DNA of 64,000 nucleotides from the NCBI GenBank assembly GCA_041667115.1, contig JBAYFO010000007.1, positions 1 through 64,000 of the forward strand, given 5' to 3'. This stretch comes from UBA1563 sp041667115 (GTDB lineage: Bacteria; Bacteroidota; Ignavibacteria; Ignavibacteriales; Ignavibacteriaceae). Positions 1 to 7,633 of this stretch are shown here, piece after piece. The notes beneath the pieces are model-generated. The model made no database searches. It worked only from the letters and a program-made list of their open reading frames with translations, and was not told the origin of the DNA. The first letter of the stretch is position 1. Every line of letters starts with the position of its first letter. Position numbers and translations under genes: made by a program.

Positions 1-177
1 AATTGCTGCAAAAACTACTGCATAAATTTTCCAAAACAATTTATGTTTAATTAGAAAATAAATCCCTAGACCAAATATTGATAACACAATTAAGAGTTGA
101 AAAAAACTATGCGTAAACAACAACTTGAATAATAAACCACCAAAAAAGAAAAATGCTAGAATTTTAAATATGTTCAT
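1..177 (-). CDS. Small hydrophobic membrane protein, partial (C-terminus outside window)
   Basis: An open frame of 59 codons starts at an ATG (175-177) and runs off the window edge without a stop. The visible part begins MNIFKILAFF and is almost entirely hydrophobic, with two probable membrane spans (about residues 4-22 and 28-42) separated by a short polar stretch. No Shine-Dalgarno sequence is evident, which is common in this bacterial group. I do not recognise the family and cannot assign a role from the N-terminus alone. It could also be a chance AT-rich open frame, but the regular alternation of hydrophobic spans with Lys/His-containing loops favours a real membrane protein. Confidence 0.4.
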   Translation of the reverse strand, partial: MNIFKILAFFFFGGLLFKLLFTHSFFQLLIVLSIFGLGIYFLIKHKLFWKIYAVVFAAI

Positions 178-224
178 TTATTGTTTGCCATATTACTATT
201 ACTTCTACTGCAATATTGCAGCCC

Positions 225-326
225 AACACTCCAAGTTTAGGAATGTTATATTTCACTAAAAACTCTCTCTTCATTATAATTTCCAATTTTCCCGCGACCT
301 AACACTCCCGGTATTTAGGAATGTTA
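225..326. repeat. Two copies of a REP-like hairpin
   Basis: Two related units, 225-248 and 301-326, both read AACACTCC, a 7-10 nt loop, then GGAATGTTA, so the ends can pair with one G-T mismatch. They lie 76 bp apart between the partial membrane gene and a broken Bro-N gene. They look like dispersed intergenic palindromes rather than a terminator, because no T-run follows. The rest of 178-469 shows no credible gene, only degenerate CAGTATTCAGT-type words around 385-440. Confidence 0.5.
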
Positions 327-469
327 GCCCGCAGATTTTTTTCAAGTTACTTCCTCAGAGATTCCAAACAAGCGCACCACATTATAGTATTCAGTATTCA
401 GTTTTTAGTTATCAGTTCGCCGCCGCGAATCAGTAATCAAATTTACCTTTTAACTTTTTCTCAACCGAA

Positions 470-899
470 CTATTTAATTTTTCTTTGCGTTTCTTTGGGC
501 GGCAAAAAATTCTCGCCGGTAATTACACTTTTTCCGGTTTTCTGCTCAAGTGCTTTTCTTGCATCTTTATAAAATATTCTTTCAATTTTTTATTTTCAAC
601 TTTCCACTCACTCACCAAAGAATCGTTTCCACATCCGCTACATCAGTTTGATAACTTTTCCCGTCAGCTGATAACATTTTCAGATTGTCACAATTTGTGA
701 CAATCTCACTCCCTTCTTTTTTAAGACGGTTCTTTAATTTAGTCCAATAACTTTGTGCTCTTTTAAAATCTTTTTGATCCGTTAAAGCCGCAACAATATC
801 TATCACGGAGAAATACCAGGTTTCTTTTTCCTCATCATAATGACGGCGGATTCTAAACGTATCGAAGACCGCTAATGATTCATCTTTCTTTTCACTCAC
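470..899 (-). pseudogene. Bro-N/phage antirepressor-type protein, internally deleted and frameshifted
   Basis: The first 92 or so codons (899 down to 612) encode a typical N-terminus of the Bro-N family found in Bacteroidota, including RRHYDEEKETWYFSVIDI and TDVADVETIL, and then hit a stop. In another frame, 470 to about 600 encodes the C-terminal signature of the same family, ALEQKTGKSVITGENFLPP followed by a stop. From memory of the family (roughly 270-290 residues), about 150 middle residues are missing. The junction near 600-615 contains the word GTGGAAAGTTGAAAAT, which matches a dispersed intergenic repeat of this window, so the deletion may have occurred at that repeat. Intact members carry a DNA-binding-like Bro-N domain and often sit in mobile or defence regions. 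This copy is very unlikely to be functional. Confidence 0.75.
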
Positions 900-917
900 A
901 AAATATTCCTCATAAAG

Positions 918-992
918 TTTTCAGTTATCAGTCTTCAGTAATCAGTTTTTTCTATTTAGTCTTTTTCTAACTGGCTACTGAAAACTGACAAC
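918..992. repeat. Degenerate ACTGATAACTGA-type intergenic repeat
   Basis: This stretch repeats variants of TCAGTTATCAGT, TCAGTAATCAGT and ACTGAAAACTGACAACT. The same word family occurs at about 385-440. It separates the Bro-N remnant from the next gene and codes for nothing visible. Such short-word repeats are common in intergenic DNA of this group; the origin is unknown to me. Confidence 0.5.
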
Positions 993-998
993 TATTCG

Positions 999-1709
999 TT
1001 AACTTACCACCGGCGGCACTGGCGGCTCAACTGGCGGCGTTGCTGCCTCATCCTCCCCTGCCTCGCTCTTCGGCCAGGGAGACTCGAACGACTTCAACTT
1101 CGCCGGGTCGTTTTCATAAACTATTCTTCCCGCTTTATTTATTGTGTTTACCGCATCATAGACTTTCAGCAGCGCAAGATTTCTTTCAATGGTGTATTGC
1201 TCAAAATCATCCTCCGCAGCGCCAATCTGCGTATCAAGCGTTTTCAGTTCTTCGGTAAGCGTAACGCCTTCGGCTAAGAATGTTGCGGGCATTCCATTCT
1301 CGGTAACTTTAGTTAAATATTTAGTTAGTACAGTTGCAGCGGCGTTCATCGCGTCCCCCGTTAACACTGCATTGTTCTTGGCGGATGAGTAATCGGGATA
1401 TTCGGCTGTTTGGGATGATTTTGGTTGGAAGGCGAGTTCAAGATAAAATTCTCCCCGTTTAAGCCACTTCTGACATGCTTTAAGCTTGGCTTTTAACAGC
1501 ACAATCCAGGCGGTTTTTTCTTTTTGAATATCTTTGTTCGTTTTGAAATTTTCGGCGGCTAAAATATCAGCCTTAAATTGGGTGATGTACGCCTCCGTTA
1601 TTCCCTGTTCACTCATCTCAGGTTTATCAACAAGATTTGAGTAACAATTCTTTGCCTCCGCAAGTAGAACTTTTCTACTTACCGGTGCTTTTTTGATCTC
1701 GACCTTCAT
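999..1709 (-). CDS. Orphan alpha-helical protein of unknown function (array-neighbour 1)
   Basis: The start at 1709 (MKVEIKKAPVSRK, 236 aa) is chosen because GGAG lies 7 nt upstream; a longer frame to 1754 has no such site. There is no signal peptide or membrane segment. The protein is predicted to be mostly alpha-helical with amphipathic helices and ends in a Pro-rich tail (about residues 216-236). The region RNLALLKVYDAVNTINKAG, followed by an Asn-Asp-Pro-Ala-Lys motif, loosely resembles the C-terminus of the 34040-34777 protein (R-D-x-x-L-Y, then an aromatic/Phe-Gly-x-x-Ser-Pro loop and Lys-Phe). That similarity is by eye only. It stands alone between a decayed gene and a large repeat tract beginning about 240 bp upstream, with a 21-bp-period array about 510 bp upstream. 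I do not recognise a function. Confidence 0.7.
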   Translation of the reverse strand: MKVEIKKAPVSRKVLLAEAKNCYSNLVDKPEMSEQGITEAYITQFKADILAAENFKTNKDIQKEKTAWIVLLKAKLKACQKWLKRGEFYLELAFQPKSSQTAEYPDYSSAKNNAVLTGDAMNAAATVLTKYLTKVTENGMPATFLAEGVTLTEELKTLDTQIGAAEDDFEQYTIERNLALLKVYDAVNTINKAGRIVYENDPAKLKSFESPWPKSEAGEDEAATPPVEPPVPPVVS

Positions 1710-1948
1710 CTCTACTCTCCTTTTATTGTTTAATGAATATGATAAACAAACCAAAGAAATCTGAAGTCATCTCTCCACACAAGAATACATCATAATTATT
1801 TGTGCAAACAGATTAGTTTTTTACAACCTTCTAAGGAAAAGTAAGTTCAAGTGAAGAACCCCGTTCCCCATGGTTTTAAATAACCGCTGTAATCTTACGG
1901 CAAATAAAAATAAATGTCAAATACTTTTTTGCGGCGAACAAAAAAACA

Positions 1949-2038
1949 TAACCACAACGAACACAAAGTTTTTCACAAAGAGCACAATTGAATTTTGTGC
2001 CCTTCGTGTTTTTCTCTTTGTGAACCTTGTGGTAAAAT
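1949..2038. repeat. Imperfect inverted element built of ACCACAA...CACAAAG words
   Basis: The left arm reads AACCACAACGAACACAAAG and then TTTTTCACAAAGAGCACAA. The right arm reads TTGTGCCCTTCGTGTTTTTC and then TCTTTGTGAACCTTGTGGTA, roughly the reverse complement. A related copy with the arms in the opposite order lies at 11632-11707. This is a dispersed intergenic repeat of unknown origin. No gene lies inside. Confidence 0.55.
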
Positions 2039-2053
2039 TCATTCATCTCCCCC

Positions 2054-2173
2054 TCTCATCTTTACAAAGTCTCACTGTCTCAAAGTCTCAAAATCTCATC
2101 GTCACAAAGTCTCATCGTCCCAAAGTCTCATCGTCCCACAGTTTCCTCGTCCCACAGTCTCATCGTCCCAAAG
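2054..2173. repeat. 16-bp tandem repeat, about seven units
   Basis: Units close to TCTCATCGTCCCAAAG repeat head to tail at 2054, 2070, 2094, 2110, 2126, 2142 and 2158, with one extra 8-bp half-unit at 2086-2093. The last four or five units differ by only 1-3 bases, so they look more recently duplicated than the adjacent 21-bp array. The last unit runs into TCTTCTGTCACC, which already resembles the core of that array. Confidence 0.75.
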
Positions 2174-2219
2174 TCCCCTCTTCTGTCACCCAGAAGTTCA
2201 TTTCCGACTCATTTTCCAA

Positions 2220-2577
2220 CTATTCTCCTCCAAAACACTGCTATTCTGTCAAATTGTCCTACTATTCTGTCACATTTCGCATCTAAGGAGCTAAAATTCG
2301 GAACTAAGGAGCCCTAATTCACAACTATTCTGTCACATCTCACTACTATTTTGTCAAATTTTCCTACTATGTTGTCAATTTTTCCTACTGTTCTGCCACC
2401 TTACACGACTATTCTATCACATTTAGCAACTATTCTGTCTCATTTCGCATCTATGTTGTCGCATTAAACTACTATTCTGTCACCTCACGCAACTAAGGAG
2501 TGATCTCTCGCTATTAAGGAGCCACCCCATCACTATTAAGGAGCGGTCTATCGATACTAAGATGTTTGTCAAACTCA
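2220..2577. repeat. 21-bp-period degenerate tandem array 1 (17 units)
   Basis: Units start at 2220, 2241, 2262, 2283, 2304, 2325, 2346, 2367, 2388, 2409, 2430, 2451, 2472, 2493, 2514, 2536 and 2557, all 21 bp apart except one 22-bp step. Each begins CTA or TTA and then carries one of two alternative half-modules. About eleven units have TTCTGTCA-like cores; five have AAGGAG followed by C, T or a close variant; 2557 is an AAGATG variant. About ten variable, AT/C-rich bases complete each unit. There are no conserved spacers and no open frame across the array. It lies between the orphan helical gene (999-1709) and the DUF4199 gene. No function is assigned. Confidence 0.85.
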
Positions 2578-2610
2578 ACCCTGGAGTAAAAAATCATACA
2601 TGCCGGGAGG

Positions 2611-2702
2611 TTAGTCAGTGGTCAACAGTCATTAGTCAATAACCAAACGCAATATTATTTTCTTCATATTCTATTTACAAATGACCAATAACAAATGACT
2701 AT
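2611..2702. repeat. Short-word repeat (GTCATTAGTCA / CAATAACAAATGAC)
   Basis: This stretch contains GTCAGTGGTCAACAGTCATT, then AGTCAATAACCAA, and CAATAACAAATGACT, variants of a dispersed intergenic word in opposite orientations. It fills the space between array 1 and the 3' end of the DUF4199 gene. I see no coding or regulatory signal in it. Confidence 0.4.
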
Positions 2703-2719
2703 TCCCCAATCTCCTATCT

Positions 2720-3193
2720 CTAAACCTTTGCCTTTTTCTTAATCACTGCTGCAATAATCAGCGAGGTTACCGTTCCCATCATTAACGCGCCGAATATTCC
2801 TTGAAGAATGTAACTCTTCAAATTGAAATAATCCCTGGCTTCCTGCGGCTGCATCTTTCCCATCTTTACAACATAATTTTGAAAATCAGAAAAGAAATGG
2901 GGATTGATAAGATAATGAAAGATCAACAACACTACCGGACTTAATGCAGCTACAACAAGCGACACAAAAACTCCCGTTATGAAAGCTTTTAAGAAAGTTA
3001 TTTCTCCGCCAAGTTCATTTCTTTTAGCAAGGATAGCATAAACCATAATGATGATTGCCGGAATAGCAAAGAAATTTGTAACAACCGCGTGCATACTCAT
3101 AAACGTAGTTTGCAATCCAAAGACAAATTCAAACAACAACCAGAAGAGTTGTGTTACCGAAAAGAATATTCCGAATTTTAGTTCCGTTTTCAT
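2720..3193 (-). CDS. DUF4199 family inner-membrane protein
   Basis: The 157-residue product has four hydrophobic segments (about residues 6-26, 36-57, 68-92 and 128-150) and a basic C-terminal tail (IKKKAKV). This layout, with a helical insertion between spans three and four, matches the DUF4199 family common in Bacteroidota and relatives, whose function is unknown. The gene starts at an ATG at 3193 and stands alone: repeats lie downstream, and 243 bp of AT-rich DNA with no visible gene separates it from the acetyl-CoA synthetase gene upstream. Family assignment is by recognition of the overall pattern. Confidence 0.75.
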   Translation of the reverse strand: MKTELKFGIFFSVTQLFWLLFEFVFGLQTTFMSMHAVVTNFFAIPAIIIMVYAILAKRNELGGEITFLKAFITGVFVSLVVAALSPVVLLIFHYLINPHFFSDFQNYVVKMGKMQPQEARDYFNLKSYILQGIFGALMMGTVTSLIIAAVIKKKAKV

Positions 3194-3436
3194 TCTTCTA
3201 ATTCCTTACAATGTTTATCTTTTAAAATTTCTCTTAGCCATACAGAGATCAAAAGTTTTTAGATTTTATTTCTTAGAAGTAAGAATTCAGAAGAAATTTC
3301 ATTCTGAATTCTTACTTCTGATTTCTATTTCAATATATTTAAAATATTCTTGCCGTTTTGCACAAACTGCCACAGCAAATCATTTTTGAAACCTCTTCCA
3401 TTCCTAATTCCTAATTCTCAATTCCTAATTATTACC

Positions 3437-5410
3437 TCACTCTTCATCGCTTCTCAGTTTTTCAAGTACGCTAAAATCTTCGAGCGTAGTAGTATCGCCA
3501 ACGACGTTTCCGCTTGTAGCAATTTCTCTTAACAAGCGCCTCATAATTTTTCCGCTTCTTGTTTTCGGCAATCCTTCTGAAAATCTTATTTCATCCGGTT
3601 TGGCAATATGCCCGATCTCTTGAGCAACGTGATTGCGCAACTCTTCTTTTAACAGAAGAGAAGGGATTTTTGTGTTTTCAAGCGTCACAAAGGCAACAAT
3701 CGCGCTTCCTTTTATTTCATCGGGACGTGCAACAACAGCGGCTTCGGCTACGTCGGGATGACTAACCAGTGCGCTTTCAATTTCAGCGGTTCCCAGGCGA
3801 TGACCTGAAACATTTATTACATCATCAACTCTACCCATTACCCAGAAATAGCCATCACTGTCTTTTCGGGCACCGTCGCCGGTAAAGTAAAATCCTTTAT
3901 AATCGCTGAAGTATGTTTTTTTAAATCTTTGATTATCGCCATAAATAGTTCTTAGCATAGAGGGCCAGGTATCTTTAATAATGAGAAATCCCCCCGAGCC
4001 TGCAGGAACATGTTTTCCTTTTTTGTCAACAACTTCCGGCAGCACGCCAAACATCGGCAAAGTACAAGAGCCCGGTTTCGTTGGTGTAATTCCGGGAAGA
4101 GGTGAAATCATTATTGATCCTGTTTCTGTCTGCCACCAGGTATCTACAATCGGACATTTTCCTTTCCCGATAATTTTATGATACCACATCCACGCTTCGG
4201 GATTAATCGGCTCGCCAACAGTTCCCAGCAAACGCAAACTAGATAAGTTATGTTTTAACACCCACTGCTCTCCCCAGCGGATAAATGCGCGTATAGCGGT
4301 TGGCGCTGTATAAAAAATATTAATTTTATATTTATCAATGATACGCCAAAATCTATCAGGTTCGGGATGATTTGGAGCTCCTTCATACATAACTGAAGTT
4401 GCACCGTTTAGCATCGGTCCGTAAACAACATATGAATGCCCCGTAACCCAACCGATATCTGCCGTGCACCAATAAATATCTTCATCTTTCAAATCAAAAA
4501 CCATTTTAGAAGTGAGATATGTATTAACCATGTAACCGGCGGTTGTATGGAGGATGCCTTTCGGTTTACCCGTAGTGCCGGAAGTATAGAGAATGAAAAG
4601 AGGATGTTCGGAATCTAAAGGAACCGCCGGGTTAATATCATTTACCGATTGCATTATTTCGTGCCACCAATGGTCGCGTCCCGGATACATAGCAATATTT
4701 GAATCGGGAATTCTTCTATAAACGACAACGTTTTCAACCGTTGGGGTTCCTTCCAAAGCTTTATCAACAGCAGGTTTCAAATAAACTAAATTCCCCCGCC
4801 GCAGTGCAGCATCTTGCGTTATAACAAGTTTAGCTTGTGCATCGTTGATTCTATCTTTTAACGCTTCGGAACTAAAACCACCGAACACTACGGTATGCAC
4901 AGCACCAATGCGTGCGCAAGCCAGTATTGCAATTGCAAGTTCAGGTACCATTCCCATATAAACGGCAACGCGGTCTCCTTTACCTATTCCCAATTGTTTT
5001 AAAACATTTGCAAACTTGCACACTTCACGAAACATCACTTGATAGGTAAGGATTCGGGTTTCACCCGGTTCACCTTCCCAGATGATCGCAGCTTTATTCC
5101 TCCGCCATGTTGTTAGGTGGCGGTCGAGACAGTTGTGACTTAAATTAGTTTTTCCTCCAACGTACCATTTTGCATTGGGGGGATTCCACTGTTTTACTTT
5201 TGTCCAATACTTAAACCAATGTAACTCACCGGCAACGTCTCCCCAAAACTTTTCCGGGTTGAGGATCGATTCCTTGTACATTTTTTTATACTGCGCCATC
5301 GATTTGATGTTGGCAGTTAAGGTAAATTCTTTGTTTGGGTGAAACACACGATTTTCAATCATCACGGAGGTAATATTTTCCTGAGACTGAGTCTTCGAAC
5401 CATTCTTCAT
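3437..5410 (-). CDS. acs: Acetyl-CoA synthetase (AMP-forming)
   Basis: This enzyme activates acetate with ATP to acetyl-AMP and then forms acetyl-CoA in the cytoplasm. The 657 aa length matches the family. The AMP-binding loop YTSGTTGKPKG is at about 275-285, WWQTETG at about 425, and the C-terminal PKTRSGKIMRR segment holds the catalytic Lys (about 621) that acetylation switches off in studied homologues. The start at 5410 is supported by AGAGGAG a few bases upstream. It is monocistronic. The stop is followed by AATTAGGAATTGAGAATTAG words, a dispersed repeat that recurs directly after several genes here. Assignment as Acs rather than propionyl-CoA synthetase rests on overall similarity. Confidence 0.96.
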   Translation of the reverse strand: MKNGSKTQSQENITSVMIENRVFHPNKEFTLTANIKSMAQYKKMYKESILNPEKFWGDVAGELHWFKYWTKVKQWNPPNAKWYVGGKTNLSHNCLDRHLTTWRRNKAAIIWEGEPGETRILTYQVMFREVCKFANVLKQLGIGKGDRVAVYMGMVPELAIAILACARIGAVHTVVFGGFSSEALKDRINDAQAKLVITQDAALRRGNLVYLKPAVDKALEGTPTVENVVVYRRIPDSNIAMYPGRDHWWHEIMQSVNDINPAVPLDSEHPLFILYTSGTTGKPKGILHTTAGYMVNTYLTSKMVFDLKDEDIYWCTADIGWVTGHSYVVYGPMLNGATSVMYEGAPNHPEPDRFWRIIDKYKINIFYTAPTAIRAFIRWGEQWVLKHNLSSLRLLGTVGEPINPEAWMWYHKIIGKGKCPIVDTWWQTETGSIMISPLPGITPTKPGSCTLPMFGVLPEVVDKKGKHVPAGSGGFLIIKDTWPSMLRTIYGDNQRFKKTYFSDYKGFYFTGDGARKDSDGYFWVMGRVDDVINVSGHRLGTAEIESALVSHPDVAEAAVVARPDEIKGSAIVAFVTLENTKIPSLLLKEELRNHVAQEIGHIAKPDEIRFSEGLPKTRSGKIMRRLLREIATSGNVVGDTTTLEDFSVLEKLRSDEE

Positions 5411-5519
5411 TTCGGCTCCTCTTTGAAATAAATGAATTGCGCGTGTAAAATAGAAATTGAAATGAAATAATCAAAGAGAGGGGAACTTAATTTTTAGGGG
5501 GGAAAATTTGAGACTGAGA

Positions 5520-5750
5520 TTACTCTTCTTCTGATGGAGTGAGAAATATTTCATCTTCTGAAATAAAGACTTTAGAACAGCACTCACCTTTAAACTTTCC
5601 CGTTTTTTGGCAGTTGGAAAAATTGTCTTGAATGGCTTTTTTGTCTTTACTAGTCGGTGTAAATGCAAAATCATCTAATGCTTCACCACATTCAGTACAA
5701 AACTCAATGGGAAGCTTTTCTTCTTCGTTATTTGTCTTTTTTGTTTTCAT
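5520..5750 (-). CDS. Small Cys-containing acidic protein, unknown
   Basis: The 76-residue product starts at the ATG at 5748-5750. It contains CTECG near residue 17, a single Cys near 47 and a CC pair near 57, and it has an acidic C-terminus ending PSEEE. The spaced cysteines suggest a small metal- or zinc-ribbon-like fold, but there are too few clear CxxC pairs to be sure. No signal peptide is visible. It lies alone upstream of the AbiE pair on the same strand and reads away from it. I do not recognise the family. A competing frame over the same DNA is Lys-rich and less protein-like. Confidence 0.5.
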   Translation of the reverse strand: MKTKKTNNEEEKLPIEFCTECGEALDDFAFTPTSKDKKAIQDNFSNCQKTGKFKGECCSKVFISEDEIFLTPSEEE

Positions 5751-5944
5751 AGTTAATTCGTAGTGCAAAATAATCGTTATGTCTTTAATATAAAAGTAAA
5801 AAAAAGAATTTGTGCGAACGCTGCAGTCGCATCTTTAGTGGTTCTTTTCATACATAATCTTTTCTTAAATAAGAACATAAAATAAAGAACGAAAGTTCAA
5901 ATTCTAACTCTTTTTTATAAAACTCAAATCTGTGTAGATTATTT

Positions 5945-6631
5945 TTATTCGTTTATGGTGTTAATCCTCGCTGTAATTTCCTGTTCAAGAAAGGTAAATT
6001 TGGTTTCGTTATAGAATTCTCTTTCTTCCATGTCAAGCAATGAACCAAGCGTAACTTTAAAGTCCTTCTCGTTAAATCCCTGAATAATTCCAAGCATACT
6101 CCTTAACTGCTCCTTTTCTTTAGGAAGTTGAATCCCCCGTTTATGTAAGAAGTCGATATCAAAACAATCTCTAATAACTTTTCGTGAAATCAATGCTGAT
6201 ATTTTGTTTTTCATCATTTGGGCAAGCGTAAGCCCGCGCACTTGTACTTGAATGGTGGTAAACGTAGAAAAAGCTATCTTCCTTTCCCATTCAAAATCAT
6301 ATTGTTCCTTTCTTATTTCAACTTTGAGACTTCGTTTTGTCCTTGAACTTTTCAGTTGAAAAACCAACGTGAAATGTTTGTTCTGATTGTCGATCAATAT
6401 ATATTCTTGTGAAAAAACAGCTTTCATCTCAATAAATATTTTGTCCGGATCGGAATGGGGTTTAATCCAAAAGTCGAGATCGGTGGAGTAGCGATTTAAA
6501 TTGTGACATAGCCGTAGCATAGTTCCACCACCAAAATACAATTGGTCGAGTACTTTCTGCTTATTCAGCAACTGGAGAACTTCAATTTCAAAAATTTCTA
6601 AAGTCCGTAATTCTTCATTAATTTTTGCCAT
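5945..6631 (-). CDS. AbiEii-type nucleotidyltransferase toxin
   Basis: The 228 aa protein belongs to the AbiEii/AbiGii nucleotidyltransferase family: FGGGTMLRLCHN at about 33-44 is followed by STDLDFW at about 49-55, the G-G-T and D-x-D-type catalytic elements of the polymerase-beta-like fold. Studied members are toxins that add nucleotides to tRNA ends or act in phage abortive infection; the target of this one is unknown. Its start overlaps the antitoxin gene by 34 bp, so the two are translationally coupled. At 228 residues it is shorter than the classic ~300 aa AbiEii but within the range of compact members. The catalytic motifs look intact. Confidence 0.85.
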   Translation of the reverse strand: MAKINEELRTLEIFEIEVLQLLNKQKVLDQLYFGGGTMLRLCHNLNRYSTDLDFWIKPHSDPDKIFIEMKAVFSQEYILIDNQNKHFTLVFQLKSSRTKRSLKVEIRKEQYDFEWERKIAFSTFTTIQVQVRGLTLAQMMKNKISALISRKVIRDCFDIDFLHKRGIQLPKEKEQLRSMLGIIQGFNEKDFKVTLGSLLDMEEREFYNETKFTFLEQEITARINTINE

Positions 6632-7191
6632 AAATTTTGCGCCGCTTTATTTGTTGTTTTTAGTATTTCGTTTATTTCCGCTTTATTGAATTTCTCTAAA
6701 TCTATCGCATCAAAATCAGCATTGTACTTTCCAATTGCCGTCAAATAGATTGCATCCGCAAGAGCTTTTGCCGGTGACGCGATGAAATGGTTATCTATCT
6801 TGGTGAAACCGAAATAAAATACTTTCTTCACTTTATTAAAATTGAATTCTATATCTGTAATTTTAAAAGAAATTGTCCTCTGAATGCCAATGGATTCAAT
6901 ATGACTTCTCATTTGTTGGGTAGATAAATTGTAGTAGCTCAAAGCTGATGTTAGTGAAATATAGCTCGGAGTTTGAAGAACATTTGACAAAACAAATAAT
7001 TCATCCTCGGTGATGGTTTTAAGTTTTTGAGGAAGAAGATAGAAATCCCGTTTGAGTCTAATCAACCTATTTTCTTTAACATAGCGTGATGCCGTTACTT
7101 GCGCGGATTTATAACTTATCGACAACGCACGGGCTATTTCGTTGCTACCAAAGTACAATGCATCAATATTTTGAAGTTTCTCTAAATTCAT
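6598..7191 (-). CDS. AbiEi-type antitoxin / transcriptional regulator
   Basis: This 197 aa protein precedes and overlaps the toxin gene, the standard AbiE order. An N-terminal winged-helix region (residues 1-55, with SNEIARALSISYKSAQVTAS) is followed by a C-terminal domain with SPAKALADAIYL, the signature helix of AbiEi-like proteins. In studied systems AbiEi neutralises the toxin and represses its own promoter through an inverted repeat. A partial 23-bp dyad lies over the probable promoter just upstream (7195-7217), consistent with autoregulation here. Family assignment is firm; the autoregulation is inferred. Confidence 0.85.
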   Translation of the reverse strand: MNLEKLQNIDALYFGSNEIARALSISYKSAQVTASRYVKENRLIRLKRDFYLLPQKLKTITEDELFVLSNVLQTPSYISLTSALSYYNLSTQQMRSHIESIGIQRTISFKITDIEFNFNKVKKVFYFGFTKIDNHFIASPAKALADAIYLTAIGKYNADFDAIDLEKFNKAEINEILKTTNKAAQNLWQKLMKNYGL

Positions 7192-7194
7192 AGG

Positions 7195-7217
7195 AACAAA
7201 TATATAGCATTATTGTT
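7195..7217 (-). promoter_or_regulatory. Candidate abiE promoter overlapped by a partial dyad
   Basis: On the minus strand TATATTTG (7197-7204) fits the Bacteroidota -7 element TAnnTTTG and ends only five bases before the ATG, so the transcript would be nearly leaderless. The 23 bp 7195-7217 form an imperfect dyad (AACAA at one end, TTGTT at the other, plus two inner pairs) that covers this element. No good -33 element is visible. Confidence 0.35.
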
Positions 7218-7633
7218 AAATATCTATATTTTGATAAGGATCAGCTCTTCGATACAATACCCACTTCCTTTTTCGAAAAGAATTACTATCTTCCTGAAAT
7301 TTGCTCAAATAATTCTAACCCTTTCCATTATCAAATCGTAAGAGCAGAACAAATGGCTCTTCAGTAAAAGTAAGGATTGGCTTTTCCCTTTGCTAATTAC
7401 TTAGAGAATTGTATTTTTGAACTGAAAATATTTATCGAGTTGATCCCTTAAAAGACAACTACGTTTTTCACAAATTAAAATTTTAGGACTTGATCCCGCC
7501 TGGCGGGACAGATATCTATGCAAACAAAAAAACATTTCTCCGTTTTTCCGATTGATTCCTCAACCGAAATTCCATTAACCTCTGCACTCTTCTGTTTAGT
7601 GAAATTTCATATCGCTTCAAGTTTGAGGCAAAA
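7218..7633. other. Intergenic region between abiE and the CoA operon
   Basis: There is no gene here that I can support. The clearest structure is a perfect hairpin TCCCGCC-T-GGCGGGA at 7494-7508, a dispersed palindrome rather than a terminator because no T-run follows. The promoter of the downstream panB operon should lie between it and 7633, but no convincing TAnnTTTG element stands out. Confidence 0.4.

Noticed and set aside
321..700. Plus-strand open frames of 71-83 codons
   Set aside because: They are antisense to the Bro-N remnant and repeat DNA, rich in Phe/Ser from AT-rich sequence, with no family match recognised.
1870..2294. Two plus-strand open frames of about 100-138 codons
   Set aside because: They run through the CACAAAG repeat, the 16-bp repeat and the first units of array 1, with low-complexity Ser/Pro/His composition and no start signal.
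2220..2577. CRISPR array or plasmid iterons
   Set aside because: There are no long conserved repeats separated by unique spacers and no cas genes, so it is not CRISPR. Iterons share the 20-22 bp period, but there is no Rep gene or DnaA-box cluster, and the units are too divergent and module-like.
5471..5674. 67-codon minus-strand open frame overlapping the small Cys protein
   Set aside because: It is in a different frame from the Cys-containing protein, Lys/Phe/Leu-rich without structure, and without a start signal.
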